64,000 bases of DNA from an uncultured Campylobacter sp. (GCF_937973075.1 NZ_CALBWL010000023.1:6037-70036), one strand, 5' to 3'. Counted from the first letter of the stretch, positions 29,290 to 39,036 are shown. Numbers and translations are program-made. Notes: generated from the letters alone by a model not told the origin.

Positions 29290-30162
29290 ATGAAAAAAAA
29301 GATAGCGATCATAGGCATGGGCGAGCTTGGTCAAAAGCACTTCAGCGAGCTAAGAAGGAGCGATTATTTCGAGCTTGTAGCGCTTTATCATAAGGGCAGC
29401 AGTGAAAATTTCGGCCCGCGCTATCCGATCTTTGATAATCTAACCGATCTTTTTAACGTCGCTAAGCCCGACGCCGTAGTCATCACAGCTCCCCCGCCAT
29501 CGCATAAAGAGCTGATTTTAAAATGCCTGCCGTTTACTAAAAATATCTTTGTAGAATCTCCGCTCGCACAAAGCCTAGCCGAAGCTAGAGAGATAAACTA
29601 CGCAGTCACTACTAACGGCACGCGCCTAGCCGTAGGCTACTCCGACCGCTACAATCCTGTCATCGTATCCTTGCTACGCGAGCTAGCCAAGGGGGATAAA
29701 ATTTTTTCGATGAGCTTCGTAAGCGGTTTTGCAAACGATGATAGAGCAGATATCGTCGCCAATGCCCTTTTTAGAGATATCGATCTTGTGCGGCTGCTTT
29801 CTCACAGCGAGATCGCCTGCATAGAACTTAGCAAAAATATCTCTAAAGAGCGCACTCTAGCCGCATGCGCTACGCTTCACACAAAAAGCGGCTGCTATTG
29901 CACGCTAATGCAGTCCAATCTCTATCCGATCAGACGCCACGGTATCGAGATTTGCACCGACAGCGGCGTGTATTTCGGCGATCTAATCTCAATAACTCTT
30001 TTTAAAATTACGCCTGACGGGCGCGTGAATCTGCGCGTCGATCGCGATGACTTTTCGCTGCGCCGCGAACACGAAGCGTTTTGCGCGATGTGTGACAGCA
30101 GTACTAATGCAGGTCTTGCAAGCGTAGAGGATGCGATAAAAATACGAGAAATCATCTCATGA
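29290..30162 (+). CDS. Gfo/Idh/MocA family oxidoreductase
   Basis: An NAD(P)-dependent dehydrogenase of unknown substrate. The N-terminal Rossmann fold begins KKKIAIIGMGELGQKHF; AVVITAPPPSHKELIL and IFVESPLAQSLAEAREINYA occupy the positions of the family motifs (normally EKP; here ESP), and NGTRLAVGYSDRYNPVI follows. At about 290 residues it is slightly short, with a reduced C-terminal domain. I prefer the ATG at 29290 because AGGG lies 7 nt upstream; the ATG at 29284 leaves only 2 nt. It overlaps hemH (ATGA), so the two are coupled. The missing Lys of EKP raises some doubt about dehydrogenase activity. Confidence 0.85.
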   Translation: MKKKIAIIGMGELGQKHFSELRRSDYFELVALYHKGSSENFGPRYPIFDNLTDLFNVAKPDAVVITAPPPSHKELILKCLPFTKNIFVESPLAQSLAEAREINYAVTTNGTRLAVGYSDRYNPVIVSLLRELAKGDKIFSMSFVSGFANDDRADIVANALFRDIDLVRLLSHSEIACIELSKNISKERTLAACATLHTKSGCYCTLMQSNLYPIRRHGIEICTDSGVYFGDLISITLFKITPDGRVNLRVDRDDFSLRREHEAFCAMCDSSTNAGLASVEDAIKIREIIS

Positions 30163-31256
30163 AAAAAGCCCTAATTTTACTCAACATGGGCGGTCCTAAC
30201 AATCTGAGCGAGGTTGAAATTTTTTTAAAAAATATGTTTAACGACCCCTTTATTTTGAGCATTAAAAGTGGTTTTTGGCGCAGCGTTTTAGCCGCAATCA
30301 TTGTAAAAAGTAGAGCGGCGGCGGCGCGTAGCAACTACGAAAAACTGGGCGGGCGCTCGCCAATATGCTCCATTACCGCCGCTCTTTGCGAGCGGGTAAA
30401 TGAACTAGCGCGAGCCGAATTAAGCGCGCGGTTAAAATTTGAAGGTGCGGCGAGTGTAAGCGCTGCAAATGAACCGCCGCAAGACATTTCATTGCAGAGC
30501 AAGCCGTCGCAAGACGTCCCGACGCACGGCGAGCTGCTACAAAATGAGGCGTCGCAGGATGAAAAACCGATAGACGAGCTAATTTGCAATTATGCGATGA
30601 ATTACACGCCGCCATTTGCGGAGGATGTGTTTAAAAAATATGCGGATTTTGACGAGATAATTTTGATGCCTTTGTATCCGCACTTCTCAAAAACTACGGT
30701 GCAATCGAGCCTGTGCTCTGCCGAAGCGGCGCTTAAACAGCTCGGTATAAAAAATTATAAAACCATTGACATCTTCTACGACAACGCCGCTTACAACGAA
30801 ATTTTATTAAATTTAATCGCGGGGCGCGTCGCAAATTTAAGCGCGGATGAAATTTCTCAAATTTCGCTCATATTTTCTGCACATTCGCTGCCGGTAAAAA
30901 TGATCACCGCGGGCGATCCCTACGAGGCGCAGGTAAAGGCGCACGTGGAAATTTTAAAAGATCTATTGGCTGCGCGCGGGATTAAATTTAAAGAGATTAT
31001 CTTGGGGTATCAATCGCGCCTTGGCCCCGTGAAGTGGCTAGAGCCCAACGTAGCGGACGTTTTGCGGGATCTGCAGAGCAAAAAAGCGCTCATATTTCCG
31101 ATCGCGTTTTGCGTGGATAATTCCGAAACCGATTTTGAGCTGGATATTTTTTATCGAGCCAGGGCGCGCGAGCTAGGTTATGAATACTACGAAGTGTGCA
31201 AATGCCCAAACTCCGGCGAGGATTTTGCAAAATTTATACTCGCGCAAGCGCTGTAA
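30159..31256 (+). CDS. hemH: Ferrochelatase, with an internal low-complexity insertion
   Basis: HemH inserts Fe2+ into protoporphyrin IX in the last step of haem synthesis. The N-terminus ALILLNMGGPNNLSEVEIFL, the block YEKLGGRSPICSITAAL, the catalytic FSAHSLPVKMITAGDPY and the C-terminal GYQSRLGPVKWLEP and FPIAFCVDNSETDFELDI are all present. Residues about 95-140, between ARLKFE and LICNYAMNYTPPF, are an insertion not normal for the family. It consists of roughly ten-residue units (EPPQDISLQS, KPSQDVPTHG, ELLQNEASQD). The active-site parts look intact, so the enzyme is probably functional. Coupled to the oxidoreductase upstream. Confidence 0.94.
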   Translation: MKKALILLNMGGPNNLSEVEIFLKNMFNDPFILSIKSGFWRSVLAAIIVKSRAAAARSNYEKLGGRSPICSITAALCERVNELARAELSARLKFEGAASVSAANEPPQDISLQSKPSQDVPTHGELLQNEASQDEKPIDELICNYAMNYTPPFAEDVFKKYADFDEIILMPLYPHFSKTTVQSSLCSAEAALKQLGIKNYKTIDIFYDNAAYNEILLNLIAGRVANLSADEISQISLIFSAHSLPVKMITAGDPYEAQVKAHVEILKDLLAARGIKFKEIILGYQSRLGPVKWLEPNVADVLRDLQSKKALIFPIAFCVDNSETDFELDIFYRARARELGYEYYEVCKCPNSGEDFAKFILAQAL

Positions 31257-31271
31257 ATTTAGAGATTAAAT

Positions 31272-31835
31272 TTAATCTTTTAGTTTGGATTTTTTATATT
31301 CTATATGAAGCTTGAAAGTAAATATAAAAGCTATTAGAACTAAAATTATACCAGCTATAACGCTAGTTTTTCTTCCTTTGTAGAGATAGCTCATGTTTGT
31401 CGTATCTTTAAATAAAACCAAACCATCATCGCAGCGGCTCAGCTTATTCAATACAAAATCAGACATATTTATGATTATACATCGATTAAATACATATTCT
31501 TTAAAAAATATATCACAAATATATGTTCCTTCTGAAATTTTTACATCTACAAAGCGTCTAGTGATGATTTTATTATTATTTTGGATTGACACTACACAAT
31601 TGGCTTTCGTACGATAATGTCCTTTGTGCCTTTTAAGTTCTTTTATAGTACCGGAAAATACGAATGGATCTCTTATGCTTTGAGTACTTGGTACGATAGA
31701 GTAGGAGTACAAGAGAAGTATCGGTGCGATAAATGAAACGCAAACAACGATTAGCGTTATAAAAGTGTGTTTCCGATCGAAGCCGAATTTAATCAAATCA
31801 TACCAATAATCTACGTAGTAAAGCGGGTTTTTCAT
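31272..31835 (-). CDS. Two-helix membrane protein in an AT-rich locus, unknown function
   Basis: The 187-residue product has membrane segments near residues 25-45 (TFITLIVVCVSFIAPILLLY) and near 160-175 (TSVIAGIILVLIAFIFTFK), enclosing about 110 residues with basic and aromatic residues (KELKRHKGHYRTKANCVVSI). The architecture resembles DUF3592-type membrane proteins, which are often orphan immunity-like genes, but that is a weak guess. Base composition is clearly AT-richer than hemH or the sugar dehydrogenase beside it. The start overlaps the stop of a small broken frame upstream (ATGA). Ribosome binding site AAAGGA. Confidence 0.65.
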   Translation of the reverse strand: MKNPLYYVDYWYDLIKFGFDRKHTFITLIVVCVSFIAPILLLYSYSIVPSTQSIRDPFVFSGTIKELKRHKGHYRTKANCVVSIQNNNKIITRRFVDVKISEGTYICDIFFKEYVFNRCIIINMSDFVLNKLSRCDDGLVLFKDTTNMSYLYKGRKTSVIAGIILVLIAFIFTFKLHIEYKKSKLKD

Positions 31836-32063
31836 TGTATTCCTTTAGTAGCTTTTGGCAAATCAGAATATTCTTGTAGCGATTTAAAACCACCTGTAAT
31901 AAGTACACCTTTTATCAACACTTCCTCTACTCATATATATCTCCTTTATTAAAATTAAGGCATTGGAATTTTGAGCGTCAGAATTTTCCTGCAAGCCTCG
32001 CTCTAAATTTTGACGCCGCCCATCTAAAAGTCTCTTTAACTTTTCAAGCCTTGCCTCGTTCAT
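31832..32063 (-). pseudogene. Small broken reading frame upstream of the AT-rich membrane gene
   Basis: From the ATG at 32063 (preceded by GGGGATAAGG) a frame reads MNEARLEKLKRLLDGRRQNL and runs to TAA at 31884-31886. Within it another ATG at about 31933 has an excellent ribosome binding site (AAGGAG with 6-7 nt spacing). One base out of phase, a second frame continues LIKGVLITGGFKSLQEY and SDLPKATKGIQ to a TGA at 31832 that overlaps the next start. The second frame could also begin at GTG 31921. A single extra base would explain the split. It may be a pseudogene, two small overlapping genes, or the remnant of a gene once paired with the membrane protein. Confidence 0.4.
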
Positions 32064-32120
32064 CCTTATCCCCGCTAAGCTACTGATTTAGAAGTCTAAA
32101 TTTAAACCCCAAGCTAAATT

Positions 32121-33356
32121 TCAGAGCTTTCCTTGCGCGCCTTTATAGACGTTTTTTACGTCATAAACCAGCGAACCTGCGTAATCAAGCTCGAAAAATT
32201 GCTTATGCGCCACGGCGATTACTACGCAGTCGAATTCGCGCAAATCGGGCTTTTGCAGCAGGTCGATGTCGTAGTACCTCTTAGCATCGGCGGCGCTCGC
32301 CCAAGGATCATAGACGCTTACTTCGCAGCCGAAATTTTTAAGCTCGCTTATCATATCCACGACGCGCGTATTGCGGGTGTCGGGGCAGTTTTCTTTAAAC
32401 GTCAGCCCCAAGATCAAGACCTTCGCGCCCTTTACCTTTTCGTCGTATTTTATCATCATCTTGACGACCTCCGTAGCGACGTAGCTTCCCATATTATCGT
32501 TAATGCGGCGGCTTGAGAGGATGATTTCGGGGTGATAGCCCACCTCGGTCGCCTTCTGCGCCAGATAATACGGATCGATGCCGATGCAGTGTCCGCCCAC
32601 GAGGCCCGGACGGAAGCTTAAGAAATTCCACTTCGTAGCCGCCGCGTCGATGACGTCGTTGGTGTTGATACCGAGCTTGCCGAACAGGATCGCAAGCTCG
32701 TTGATAAAGCCGATATTGATATCGCGCTGGGTGTTTTCGATCACCTTCGCGGCCTCTGCGACTTTGATGCTGCTGGCGCGAAAGGTGCCATTTTGCAGGA
32801 TGCTAAGATAGACGCTATCTACGACGTCCAAAGCCTCCGCAGTGCTTGCCGAGACGATCTTTTTGATCTTAGTGACGGTGTGAATTTTATCGCCGGGATT
32901 GATCCGCTCGGGCGAATATCCGCAGAAAAAATCGCGGTTAAATTTAAGCCCGCTTGCGCGCTCTAAAACCGGCACGCAGTCCTCCTCCGTAGCGCCCGGA
33001 TAGACGGTGCTTTCATACACGACGATGTCGCCCTTTTTAAGCACGGCTCCGACGCTTTCGCTGGCCTTGATTAGCGGCGTGAGATCGGGACGATTTAGCC
33101 TATCTACGGGCGTCGGTACGCACACGATGTAAAAATTGCTCTGCCTCATATCATCTAGATTTGCGCTAAATTTAAGCCCGTTTTGAATCGCCGCAGCAAG
33201 CTCCTCGTCGCTAAGCTCCAGCGTGCGATCGTGCCCGCCGCGCAGCTCGTCTATGCGGTCCTGAGCTACGTCAAAGCCCACCACTTCGTGCTTTGCCGCA
33301 AACGCCGCCGCCAAAGGAAGCCCAACGTAGCCAAGCCCGATTATCGCTATTTTCAT
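32121..33356 (-). CDS. Nucleotide-sugar dehydrogenase (UDP-glucose/GDP-mannose dehydrogenase family)
   Basis: Oxidises a UDP-hexose at C6 to a uronic acid for surface polysaccharide synthesis. The N-terminal Rossmann motif is MKIAIIGLGYVGLPLAAAFA; ESTVYPGATEEDCVP, GYSPERINPGDK and the catalytic-Cys block VGGHCIGIDPYYLAQKA near residue 255 follow, then the C-terminal LILGLTFKENCPDTRNT. This pattern is closest to the WbpA/TviB branch (UDP-HexNAc dehydrogenase). I chose the ATG at 33356, because GAGGG precedes it and it starts at the family N-terminus. It is not surrounded by other sugar genes here, so the polymer is unknown. Confidence 0.93.
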   Translation of the reverse strand: MKIAIIGLGYVGLPLAAAFAAKHEVVGFDVAQDRIDELRGGHDRTLELSDEELAAAIQNGLKFSANLDDMRQSNFYIVCVPTPVDRLNRPDLTPLIKASESVGAVLKKGDIVVYESTVYPGATEEDCVPVLERASGLKFNRDFFCGYSPERINPGDKIHTVTKIKKIVSASTAEALDVVDSVYLSILQNGTFRASSIKVAEAAKVIENTQRDINIGFINELAILFGKLGINTNDVIDAAATKWNFLSFRPGLVGGHCIGIDPYYLAQKATEVGYHPEIILSSRRINDNMGSYVATEVVKMMIKYDEKVKGAKVLILGLTFKENCPDTRNTRVVDMISELKNFGCEVSVYDPWASAADAKRYYDIDLLQKPDLREFDCVVIAVAHKQFFELDYAGSLVYDVKNVYKGAQGKL

Positions 33357-33768
33357 TTTTCCCTCATTCGCTTTCATATTTTCCTCTTTTCTTTGCGTTA
33401 AATTTCATCGTTAAACCTTGCCGTTAAACTCGTTAAATTTCGCAGCTGCACGGGCATACGACGCGAATTTAATAGCGCTGCGTCTTTAAATTTAAGCAGC
33501 TAAGCTCGCTCGCCGTTTTACTTGCGCTACTTGCGCGGCAAATTTAAAATTTTGCCTTGACGCGGAATTTTACGCCACGTAGAATTCCGCATCACGATAA
33601 AATTCCATCGCCGTGCCGTTAAAATTTGCGCCGCGAAATTCTATGCCGCCAAAATTCCGCGCCGTAAAATTTAAACGCCGATAAATTCAAAAAAGCCGCG
33701 CCGAATTTCGCGAATTTTCGTCGCCGCAAGCCGCAAAATTTTAAAAAACCTCGCGAAATTTAGCAAAT
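33357..33768. other. Gene-free stretch of degenerate AAATTT/GCCG units
   Basis: No gene seen. From about 33530 to 33760 the sequence alternates AAATTT or AATTCC words with GC-rich pieces such as CGCCGT roughly every 20-30 bases, looking like many degenerate short units rather than random DNA. Confidence 0.55.
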
Positions 33769-35589
33769 TTAATCTTTAATTTCAACTGCCTCATCCTTGA
33801 TTTCGACCTTTTGCGTAGCGTTTGCGTCAGCTGCGGGCTTTAGATAGCCCTCCTCTATCAAAATTCCTACCGCTCGCTTAAAGATCGGCAGCGCATTTTG
33901 AGCGGCGTAGTAGCTGCCTCTTTTAGGCTCGCGCACCAAAACGCCGATCGTGTAGCTGGTGTCCGCGTCGTTGGCAAAGCCGAAAAACGAGCTATTATAG
34001 GCGCTCGAATAGCCGCCTCCCTTGGCGATACGCGCAGTGCCCGTCTTGCCGCCGATTTGCAGCCCCGCTACCCGCCCCTTGCGCCCAGTGCCGCTCTCAA
34101 CCGTTTTGATTAAAATTCCTTTAATCACGTCGGCGGTAGGTTTAGAGATTACCTGGCGGGTTTCGCTTTCGTTGACGATGTAAGTTTTGCCGTTATTTTC
34201 TAGATTTTCGACTAGACGCGGGCTAATCATGACGCCGCCGTTGTTAAAGACGGTGTAGGCATTAAGCATCTGAAGGAAGGTCATCTGCGCGCCGTAGCCG
34301 TAGCTGATAGTGGCTTTGTAAATTTTATTATTCAGGCTTTTGATGCTTGGGATATTTCCACTTTGCTCATACGGCAGATCGATACCCGTTTTTTGCGACA
34401 TACCAAAGTTCATCAGCCCGTCATAAATAGCCTGCCCCTCCAGCCGCTCTGAAATTTTAATCATTCCGATATTTGAGCTGTGGATGATGATCTCCTCGCC
34501 GCTCATCTGCTTAGCCGGGTGCGTGTCGCGGATCGTGCGAGTACCAAGCTTATAGCTGCCGTTATAGGTATTGATGATCTCGCCCGGTTTGACAGCTTTG
34601 GCGTCATAGGCGATTGCGAAAATTATCGGCTTCATAATCGAGCCCACTTCGTATGCGTATTCGCTCGCGGTAAAATTTAAATTCTTAAGATCGTTTTTTG
34701 TGATGTTTGAGGGATCATAGCGGGCATTGGTCGCGAGGGATAAAATTTTGCCCGTTTTGGAGTTCATAATGCCCACTACGATTTCGCGCGCGTCGTAATT
34801 ATCAGCGCCTTCATCGCTTAGGTGCTCTATCTTTCTTTGCAGCGTTAGCGGCACGCTTAGACGGACGTTATAGCCGTCGATCCTACCCGTTTTTTTGCTG
34901 CTGCGCTCTAGAATGATGTTGCCGCCGATATCGCGCGGGCCCACGATAAACTCATCTCTAACCGGCGCTAGATAATACTCGTAGTACTTCTCGATCCCTT
35001 TGATGCCGCTAACCTTGGTGATACCATCAACCTCTTTTTTATTGATATAGCCGATTAACGGAGTGAGCGAATCGCCGACATTGTAACTGCGCTTTTCGCC
35101 GCTTTCGCTCACGCTCATGCGGATAGGCGGATTTAGCCTGCCGTTTGAGCCTATGAAACTAACAAAGACCTTTTTTAAATTTAGCTTATATGCAAGCTCT
35201 TTTAGATGCACGGCGGTTTTGGCGTCGATCTTATACGACAGCACGGTCGTGCCGCCAGAGCCCTCGATCGCGCTTTTGACGCGCTTTTCACTATCGCCCG
35301 TGTAGATGCAGTATAGACGCACGAAAAGATCAAGCTTGTTTTTATCGATGCTGCGCGCATCGACGCTAACTTTGTAGAGTTTGACAGAATTTGCCGCGAC
35401 GTAGTTATCTTTTGCGATTATCGCGCCGCGGATCGCGCTGTTGGTTTCATTGACATCCAGGCGCGGTAACTTGCGCTCGGTGCTGCCCCAAAAATATAAA
35501 ATCGCCAAAAATACGAAAAGCGCCGCTGGCACGAATATAAACATCACAATAATCATACCGACTGAGGAGCTTTTATCTCTTTGCCACAT
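33769..35589 (-). CDS. ftsI: Class B penicillin-binding protein (FtsI/PBP3-like transpeptidase)
   Basis: A septal peptidoglycan transpeptidase of 606 residues. It has an N-terminal membrane anchor (MIIVMFIFVPAALFVFLAIL), a dimerisation domain beginning RGAIIAKDNYVAANSVKLY, and a transpeptidase domain with the catalytic EVGSIMKPIIFAIAYD near residue 315, SSNIG near 370 and GGKTGTARI near 515. The C-terminus is a charged, repetitive tail (KVEIKDEAVEIKD). It lies about 60 nt downstream of aat. From memory, the C. jejuni homologue sits beside fliE-flgC-flgB; no flagellar gene is present here. Confidence 0.92.
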   Translation of the reverse strand: MWQRDKSSSVGMIIVMFIFVPAALFVFLAILYFWGSTERKLPRLDVNETNSAIRGAIIAKDNYVAANSVKLYKVSVDARSIDKNKLDLFVRLYCIYTGDSEKRVKSAIEGSGGTTVLSYKIDAKTAVHLKELAYKLNLKKVFVSFIGSNGRLNPPIRMSVSESGEKRSYNVGDSLTPLIGYINKKEVDGITKVSGIKGIEKYYEYYLAPVRDEFIVGPRDIGGNIILERSSKKTGRIDGYNVRLSVPLTLQRKIEHLSDEGADNYDAREIVVGIMNSKTGKILSLATNARYDPSNITKNDLKNLNFTASEYAYEVGSIMKPIIFAIAYDAKAVKPGEIINTYNGSYKLGTRTIRDTHPAKQMSGEEIIIHSSNIGMIKISERLEGQAIYDGLMNFGMSQKTGIDLPYEQSGNIPSIKSLNNKIYKATISYGYGAQMTFLQMLNAYTVFNNGGVMISPRLVENLENNGKTYIVNESETRQVISKPTADVIKGILIKTVESGTGRKGRVAGLQIGGKTGTARIAKGGGYSSAYNSSFFGFANDADTSYTIGVLVREPKRGSYYAAQNALPIFKRAVGILIEEGYLKPAADANATQKVEIKDEAVEIKD

Positions 35590-35650
35590 CTTATTTCTTT
35601 AAAATTCTAAATTCCGCGCGTTTTCGTGCTACCGCATCTCAAGCTTTGGC

Positions 35651-36334
35651 TCAATGCTGCGCTCCGCGCGGAACTTTAAGATCCGCAAAGCGCCCAAAAC
35701 CGCTATCTTGCACACTAAGCTCAGCAAACAGAGCGAGGAATTCCGCTCGCGGCATCTCTTTAGCACCCATAAATTTCAGATGCTCGTTCATAATCTGGCA
35801 GTCGATTAGAAAGCCGAAATTTGCAAGCACCTCACAAAGCCTAATCAGCGCGACTTTCGAAGCGTTGCTCTTTAGGCTTAGCATACTCTCGCCGCAAAAC
35901 ACACGCCCAAAAATTAGCCCGTATAGCCCGCCCACAAGCTCGCCATCCTCGTACACCTCGACGCTGTGAGCGTAGCCGTCTGCTGCCAAACGTGAGTAAG
36001 CCTGCACGATCTGCTCGCTGATCCACGTGCCGTCGCTCTCTTTTTTGCGCACGTCTTTGCAGCGCTCGATGAAGCCCTTAAAATTTGCGTCAAATTTCAC
36101 TTCATATCGCTTAAGATAGGGCTTGATAGACTTTTGCACACGCACTTCGCGTGGATCAAGTACTGCGCGCGGATCGGGCGACCACCATAAAATCGGCTCA
36201 TCCTCGTTAAACCACGGAAATATCCCTGCGCTATAAGCGCTAAGCAAGCAGTCCTCGCTCAGATCGCCGCCACTTGCAAGCGGCGCAAAATCGGGTGCAT
36301 CCATAGGATCTGGAAAATCGTAAAACCGAGCCAT
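35651..36334 (-). CDS. aat: Leucyl/phenylalanyl-tRNA-protein transferase
   Basis: Aat adds Leu or Phe from tRNA to N-terminal Arg/Lys of proteins, creating primary N-degrons for ClpS/ClpAP. The 227-residue protein shows the family blocks GGDLSEDCLLSAYSAGIFPW, ILWWSPDPRAVL, VEVYEDGELVGGLYGLIFG, FCGESMLSLKSNASK and FLIDCQIMNEHLKFMGAKE. Its ATG overlaps the clpA stop by one base (TAATG), placing it in the clpS-clpA-aat operon. Enzyme and its protease are thus produced together. Confidence 0.96.
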   Translation of the reverse strand: MARFYDFPDPMDAPDFAPLASGGDLSEDCLLSAYSAGIFPWFNEDEPILWWSPDPRAVLDPREVRVQKSIKPYLKRYEVKFDANFKGFIERCKDVRKKESDGTWISEQIVQAYSRLAADGYAHSVEVYEDGELVGGLYGLIFGRVFCGESMLSLKSNASKVALIRLCEVLANFGFLIDCQIMNEHLKFMGAKEMPRAEFLALFAELSVQDSGFGRFADLKVPRGAQH

Positions 36335-38715
36335 TATTTAACGACACTGCTTTGAGCTAGTGCTGGTTGCTTTTTTTCTATCTGTGGCAAAGGCGTAGAA
36401 GTAAAGCTAAAGCTTAGCTCGCCATCTTTTACGCTCACGCTAACTAAGCCGCCCTCTTGTAGCGCGCCAAAAAGCAGCTCACCGCTTATGTGATCGCTGA
36501 TCTGCGAGCTGATCTCGCGCTTTAAATTTCGCGCGCCAAACTCGTCCGAATAGCCGCGCGAGATAATCAAATCTTTTGCTTCCTTGTTTAGGCTAATTTT
36601 TACGTTTTTTAGCTGCGACTCTAGCTCGCCGATAGTCTTATCCACGATCTTTTCTAAAATTTCGCCGCTTAAGCGGTTAAAATTTATGATTTTATCGATA
36701 CGATTGCGAAATTCCGGCGCAAAGAAGCTTCTTATGGCGCTATCTACTTTATAGCTCTCGTCCTTCGTAAATCCAACCTGCGGCGCCTCTTTCGTGCCTA
36801 AATTCGACGTCATTATTATGATCGTATTTTTAAAATCGGTCGTAACGCCGTTATTATCGGTAAGGCTTGCGTTATCGAAAATTCCTAAAAAAATATTCGT
36901 CATGCTAGGATGAGCTTTTTCTACCTCATCAAATAAAATGACGCTGTAGGGGTGCTTTTTGATGTTATTCGTTAAAATTCCACCGTTTTCAAAGCCCACG
37001 TATCCGGGAGGCGCGCCGATGAGCCTTGAGACGCTGTGAGCTTCCATATACTCGCTCATATCATAGCGCTCAAAATGCACTCCAAGCTGCGCGGCTAAGA
37101 CCTTAGCTAGCTCACTTTTGCCCACGCCGCTACTACCTGCGAACAAAAATACGCCGATTGGGGAGCTTGCGCCTCCAAGCCCGGCGTAAGAGCGCAAAAG
37201 TGCCTTGCAAAGGCTGCTAACCGCCTCGTCTTGACCGAAAATTTCACGCTTGATATTAGCTTCCAGATTTTTTAGTACTTGTTTATTATCGACGCTACTG
37301 CTTAAATTTGCGATATTCGCGCTAATCGAAAGCGTATTTACCAAATCGTCCTTGCTGATTTCAAGCGGAGCTTCGTACGGTTTAAACGCAAAGCTCGCGC
37401 CCACCTCGTCGATGAGATCAATGGCGCTGTCGGGAAGGAATTTATCGCTTTGATATTTTTTAGCAAGCGTTACGCTATCACGCAAAATTTCGTCGCTAAA
37501 TTTTACGCCGTGAAATTCCTCATATTTTTTGGCTACGCCTTTTAAAATTTCGACGCTATCGTCAATGCTAGGCTCGCTTACATCGATCTTACAAAACCTG
37601 CGGCTAAGCGCTTTATCCTGCGAAAACGAGCGGTATTCGCCGTATGTAGTAGCGCCGATGACCGATAGCTCGCCGCTTGCAAGCGAAGGCTTTAGGATGT
37701 TTGACATATCAAGTTCGTTGCGATTGCCCGTGCCTGCACCAACGATCGTGTGAATTTCATCGATAAATAAAATCGCGTTTTGATTAGCGCTAAACTCGTC
37801 TATGAGATCCTTTAGCCTCTCTTCAAACTCCCCGCGCAGCGTAGTGCCTGCGATTAGCGCGCCAGCATCGAGGGCGTAAATCACCTTATTTTTTAGCTTT
37901 TCTGGCACTTCGCCGCGGACGATTTTTAGCGCGATACCCTCGATGATCGCGGTTTTACCAACTCCCGCTTCGCCCACTAAAATCGGATTGTTTTTCTTGC
38001 GGCGACAGAGGGTTTGCAGCGTCTTTTCGATCTCTTTTTCGCGCCCGATGAGTGGATCGATCTTACCCTCAAGCGCGATTTTATTGAGGTTTGCCGTATA
38101 AAGCGAGCTAGGCGAGTCCTTTTTAATATCGCGCTCATTTATGGCGTCCTTTTCGCCCTCAAACGCAGGCTCAAATTCCGTATTCTGCCACTGTCTGCGG
38201 CTTTCGTCGTAATTCATCGCATGCGTGATATCGTCGATATCGTATGAGTTTAGCTTAATCGCTGCGGCTTCGTCGCGAGAAACGACCTCATCACGGTGAT
38301 CGAAAGCGGATTTGTACTTTCTCACGATGAGCTCAAAAATCGCGGCATTGATACCGTAGTGATTTAAAATTTTAGTGCAGTCGTTTTCCTTATCATTTAA
38401 AATTTTAAGCATAAAATCGAGCTCGTTTTTAGGCTCTTTAGCGTTATTTAATTCGGTATAGAACTGCTTAAATTCTATCGTCTGCACCGGATCCTTACCG
38501 CTTGATTTAGGCATCATATCCAAAAGCCCGCCCAGATTATCCAAGATATTTAGGTAGTTAATATCCGGAATTTCTTTGGCGATGAGCCCATGGAAGGGCT
38601 TATTGTATTTAAAAATCGCATAAACTACGTGCGAAGTAGTGATGTATTCGTCCTCGCCGTCGTTTGCGACGCTGATTGCTTGTTCAAAATGTTTGTTTAA
38701 AAAAAATCCTATCAT
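36334..38715 (-). CDS. clpA: ATP-dependent Clp protease ATP-binding subunit ClpA
   Basis: ClpA is the AAA+ unfoldase feeding ClpP. The 793-residue protein has the N-domain ([20 protein letters not shown]) that binds ClpS, and two ATPase modules: D1 with [13 protein letters not shown] near residue 250 and [12 protein letters not shown], and D2 with [14 protein letters not shown] near 530 and [11 protein letters not shown]. The ClpA-specific [19 protein letters not shown] is present. It is somewhat longer than the E. coli protein, mostly by inserts before D1 and a longer C-terminus ([17 protein letters not shown]). It starts 15 nt after clpS. Within the clpS-clpA-aat operon. Confidence 0.96.
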   Translation of the reverse strand: MIGFFLNKHFEQAISVANDGEDEYITTSHVVYAIFKYNKPFHGLIAKEIPDINYLNILDNLGGLLDMMPKSSGKDPVQTIEFKQFYTELNNAKEPKNELDFMLKILNDKENDCTKILNHYGINAAIFELIVRKYKSAFDHRDEVVSRDEAAAIKLNSYDIDDITHAMNYDESRRQWQNTEFEPAFEGEKDAINERDIKKDSPSSLYTANLNKIALEGKIDPLIGREKEIEKTLQTLCRRKKNNPILVGEAGVGKTAIIEGIALKIVRGEVPEKLKNKVIYALDAGALIAGTTLRGEFEERLKDLIDEFSANQNAILFIDEIHTIVGAGTGNRNELDMSNILKPSLASGELSVIGATTYGEYRSFSQDKALSRRFCKIDVSEPSIDDSVEILKGVAKKYEEFHGVKFSDEILRDSVTLAKKYQSDKFLPDSAIDLIDEVGASFAFKPYEAPLEISKDDLVNTLSISANIANLSSSVDNKQVLKNLEANIKREIFGQDEAVSSLCKALLRSYAGLGGASSPIGVFLFAGSSGVGKSELAKVLAAQLGVHFERYDMSEYMEAHSVSRLIGAPPGYVGFENGGILTNNIKKHPYSVILFDEVEKAHPSMTNIFLGIFDNASLTDNNGVTTDFKNTIIIMTSNLGTKEAPQVGFTKDESYKVDSAIRSFFAPEFRNRIDKIINFNRLSGEILEKIVDKTIGELESQLKNVKISLNKEAKDLIISRGYSDEFGARNLKREISSQISDHISGELLFGALQEGGLVSVSVKDGELSFSFTSTPLPQIEKKQPALAQSSVVK

Positions 38716-38730
38716 TGCTTTCCTTTAAAT

Positions 38731-39036
38731 TTAATCCTCTTCGATCTCACATCTAAGAGGGAATCCTGCGGCCTTTGCCGCTTGTAAAACCGCTTGTTGC
38801 TTGCACTCGGCTATCTCTTTAGGATACGCGCCGCAAACCGCGCGACCCTGCTTGTGCACTTTCATCATTAAATCTACGGCATCGTTAAAGTTTTTGGCGA
38901 AAATCTCCATCAAAATATAAACCACGAAATCCATCGTCGTCACGTCGTCGTTTAGTAAAATCACCTTATACGGGCGAGGCACGAAAGATTTTGTTTTGGC
39001 GCGAGTGTGAATCTGCACGCCGGTTTTAGTTGCCAT
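38731..39036 (-). CDS. clpS: ATP-dependent Clp protease adaptor ClpS
   Basis: ClpS recognises N-degron residues (Leu, Phe, Trp, Tyr) and delivers them to ClpA. The 101-residue protein has the flexible N-terminus and the family core RPYKVILLNDDVTTMDFVVY, MEIFAKNFNDAVDLMMKVHK and GRAVCGAYPKEIAECKQQ. The ND pair in LLNDDVTTMDF is the N-end binding region. It overlaps the thioredoxin lipoprotein gene by 11 nt upstream and precedes clpA by 15 nt. Confidence 0.96.
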   Translation of the reverse strand: MATKTGVQIHTRAKTKSFVPRPYKVILLNDDVTTMDFVVYILMEIFAKNFNDAVDLMMKVHKQGRAVCGAYPKEIAECKQQAVLQAAKAAGFPLRCEIEED

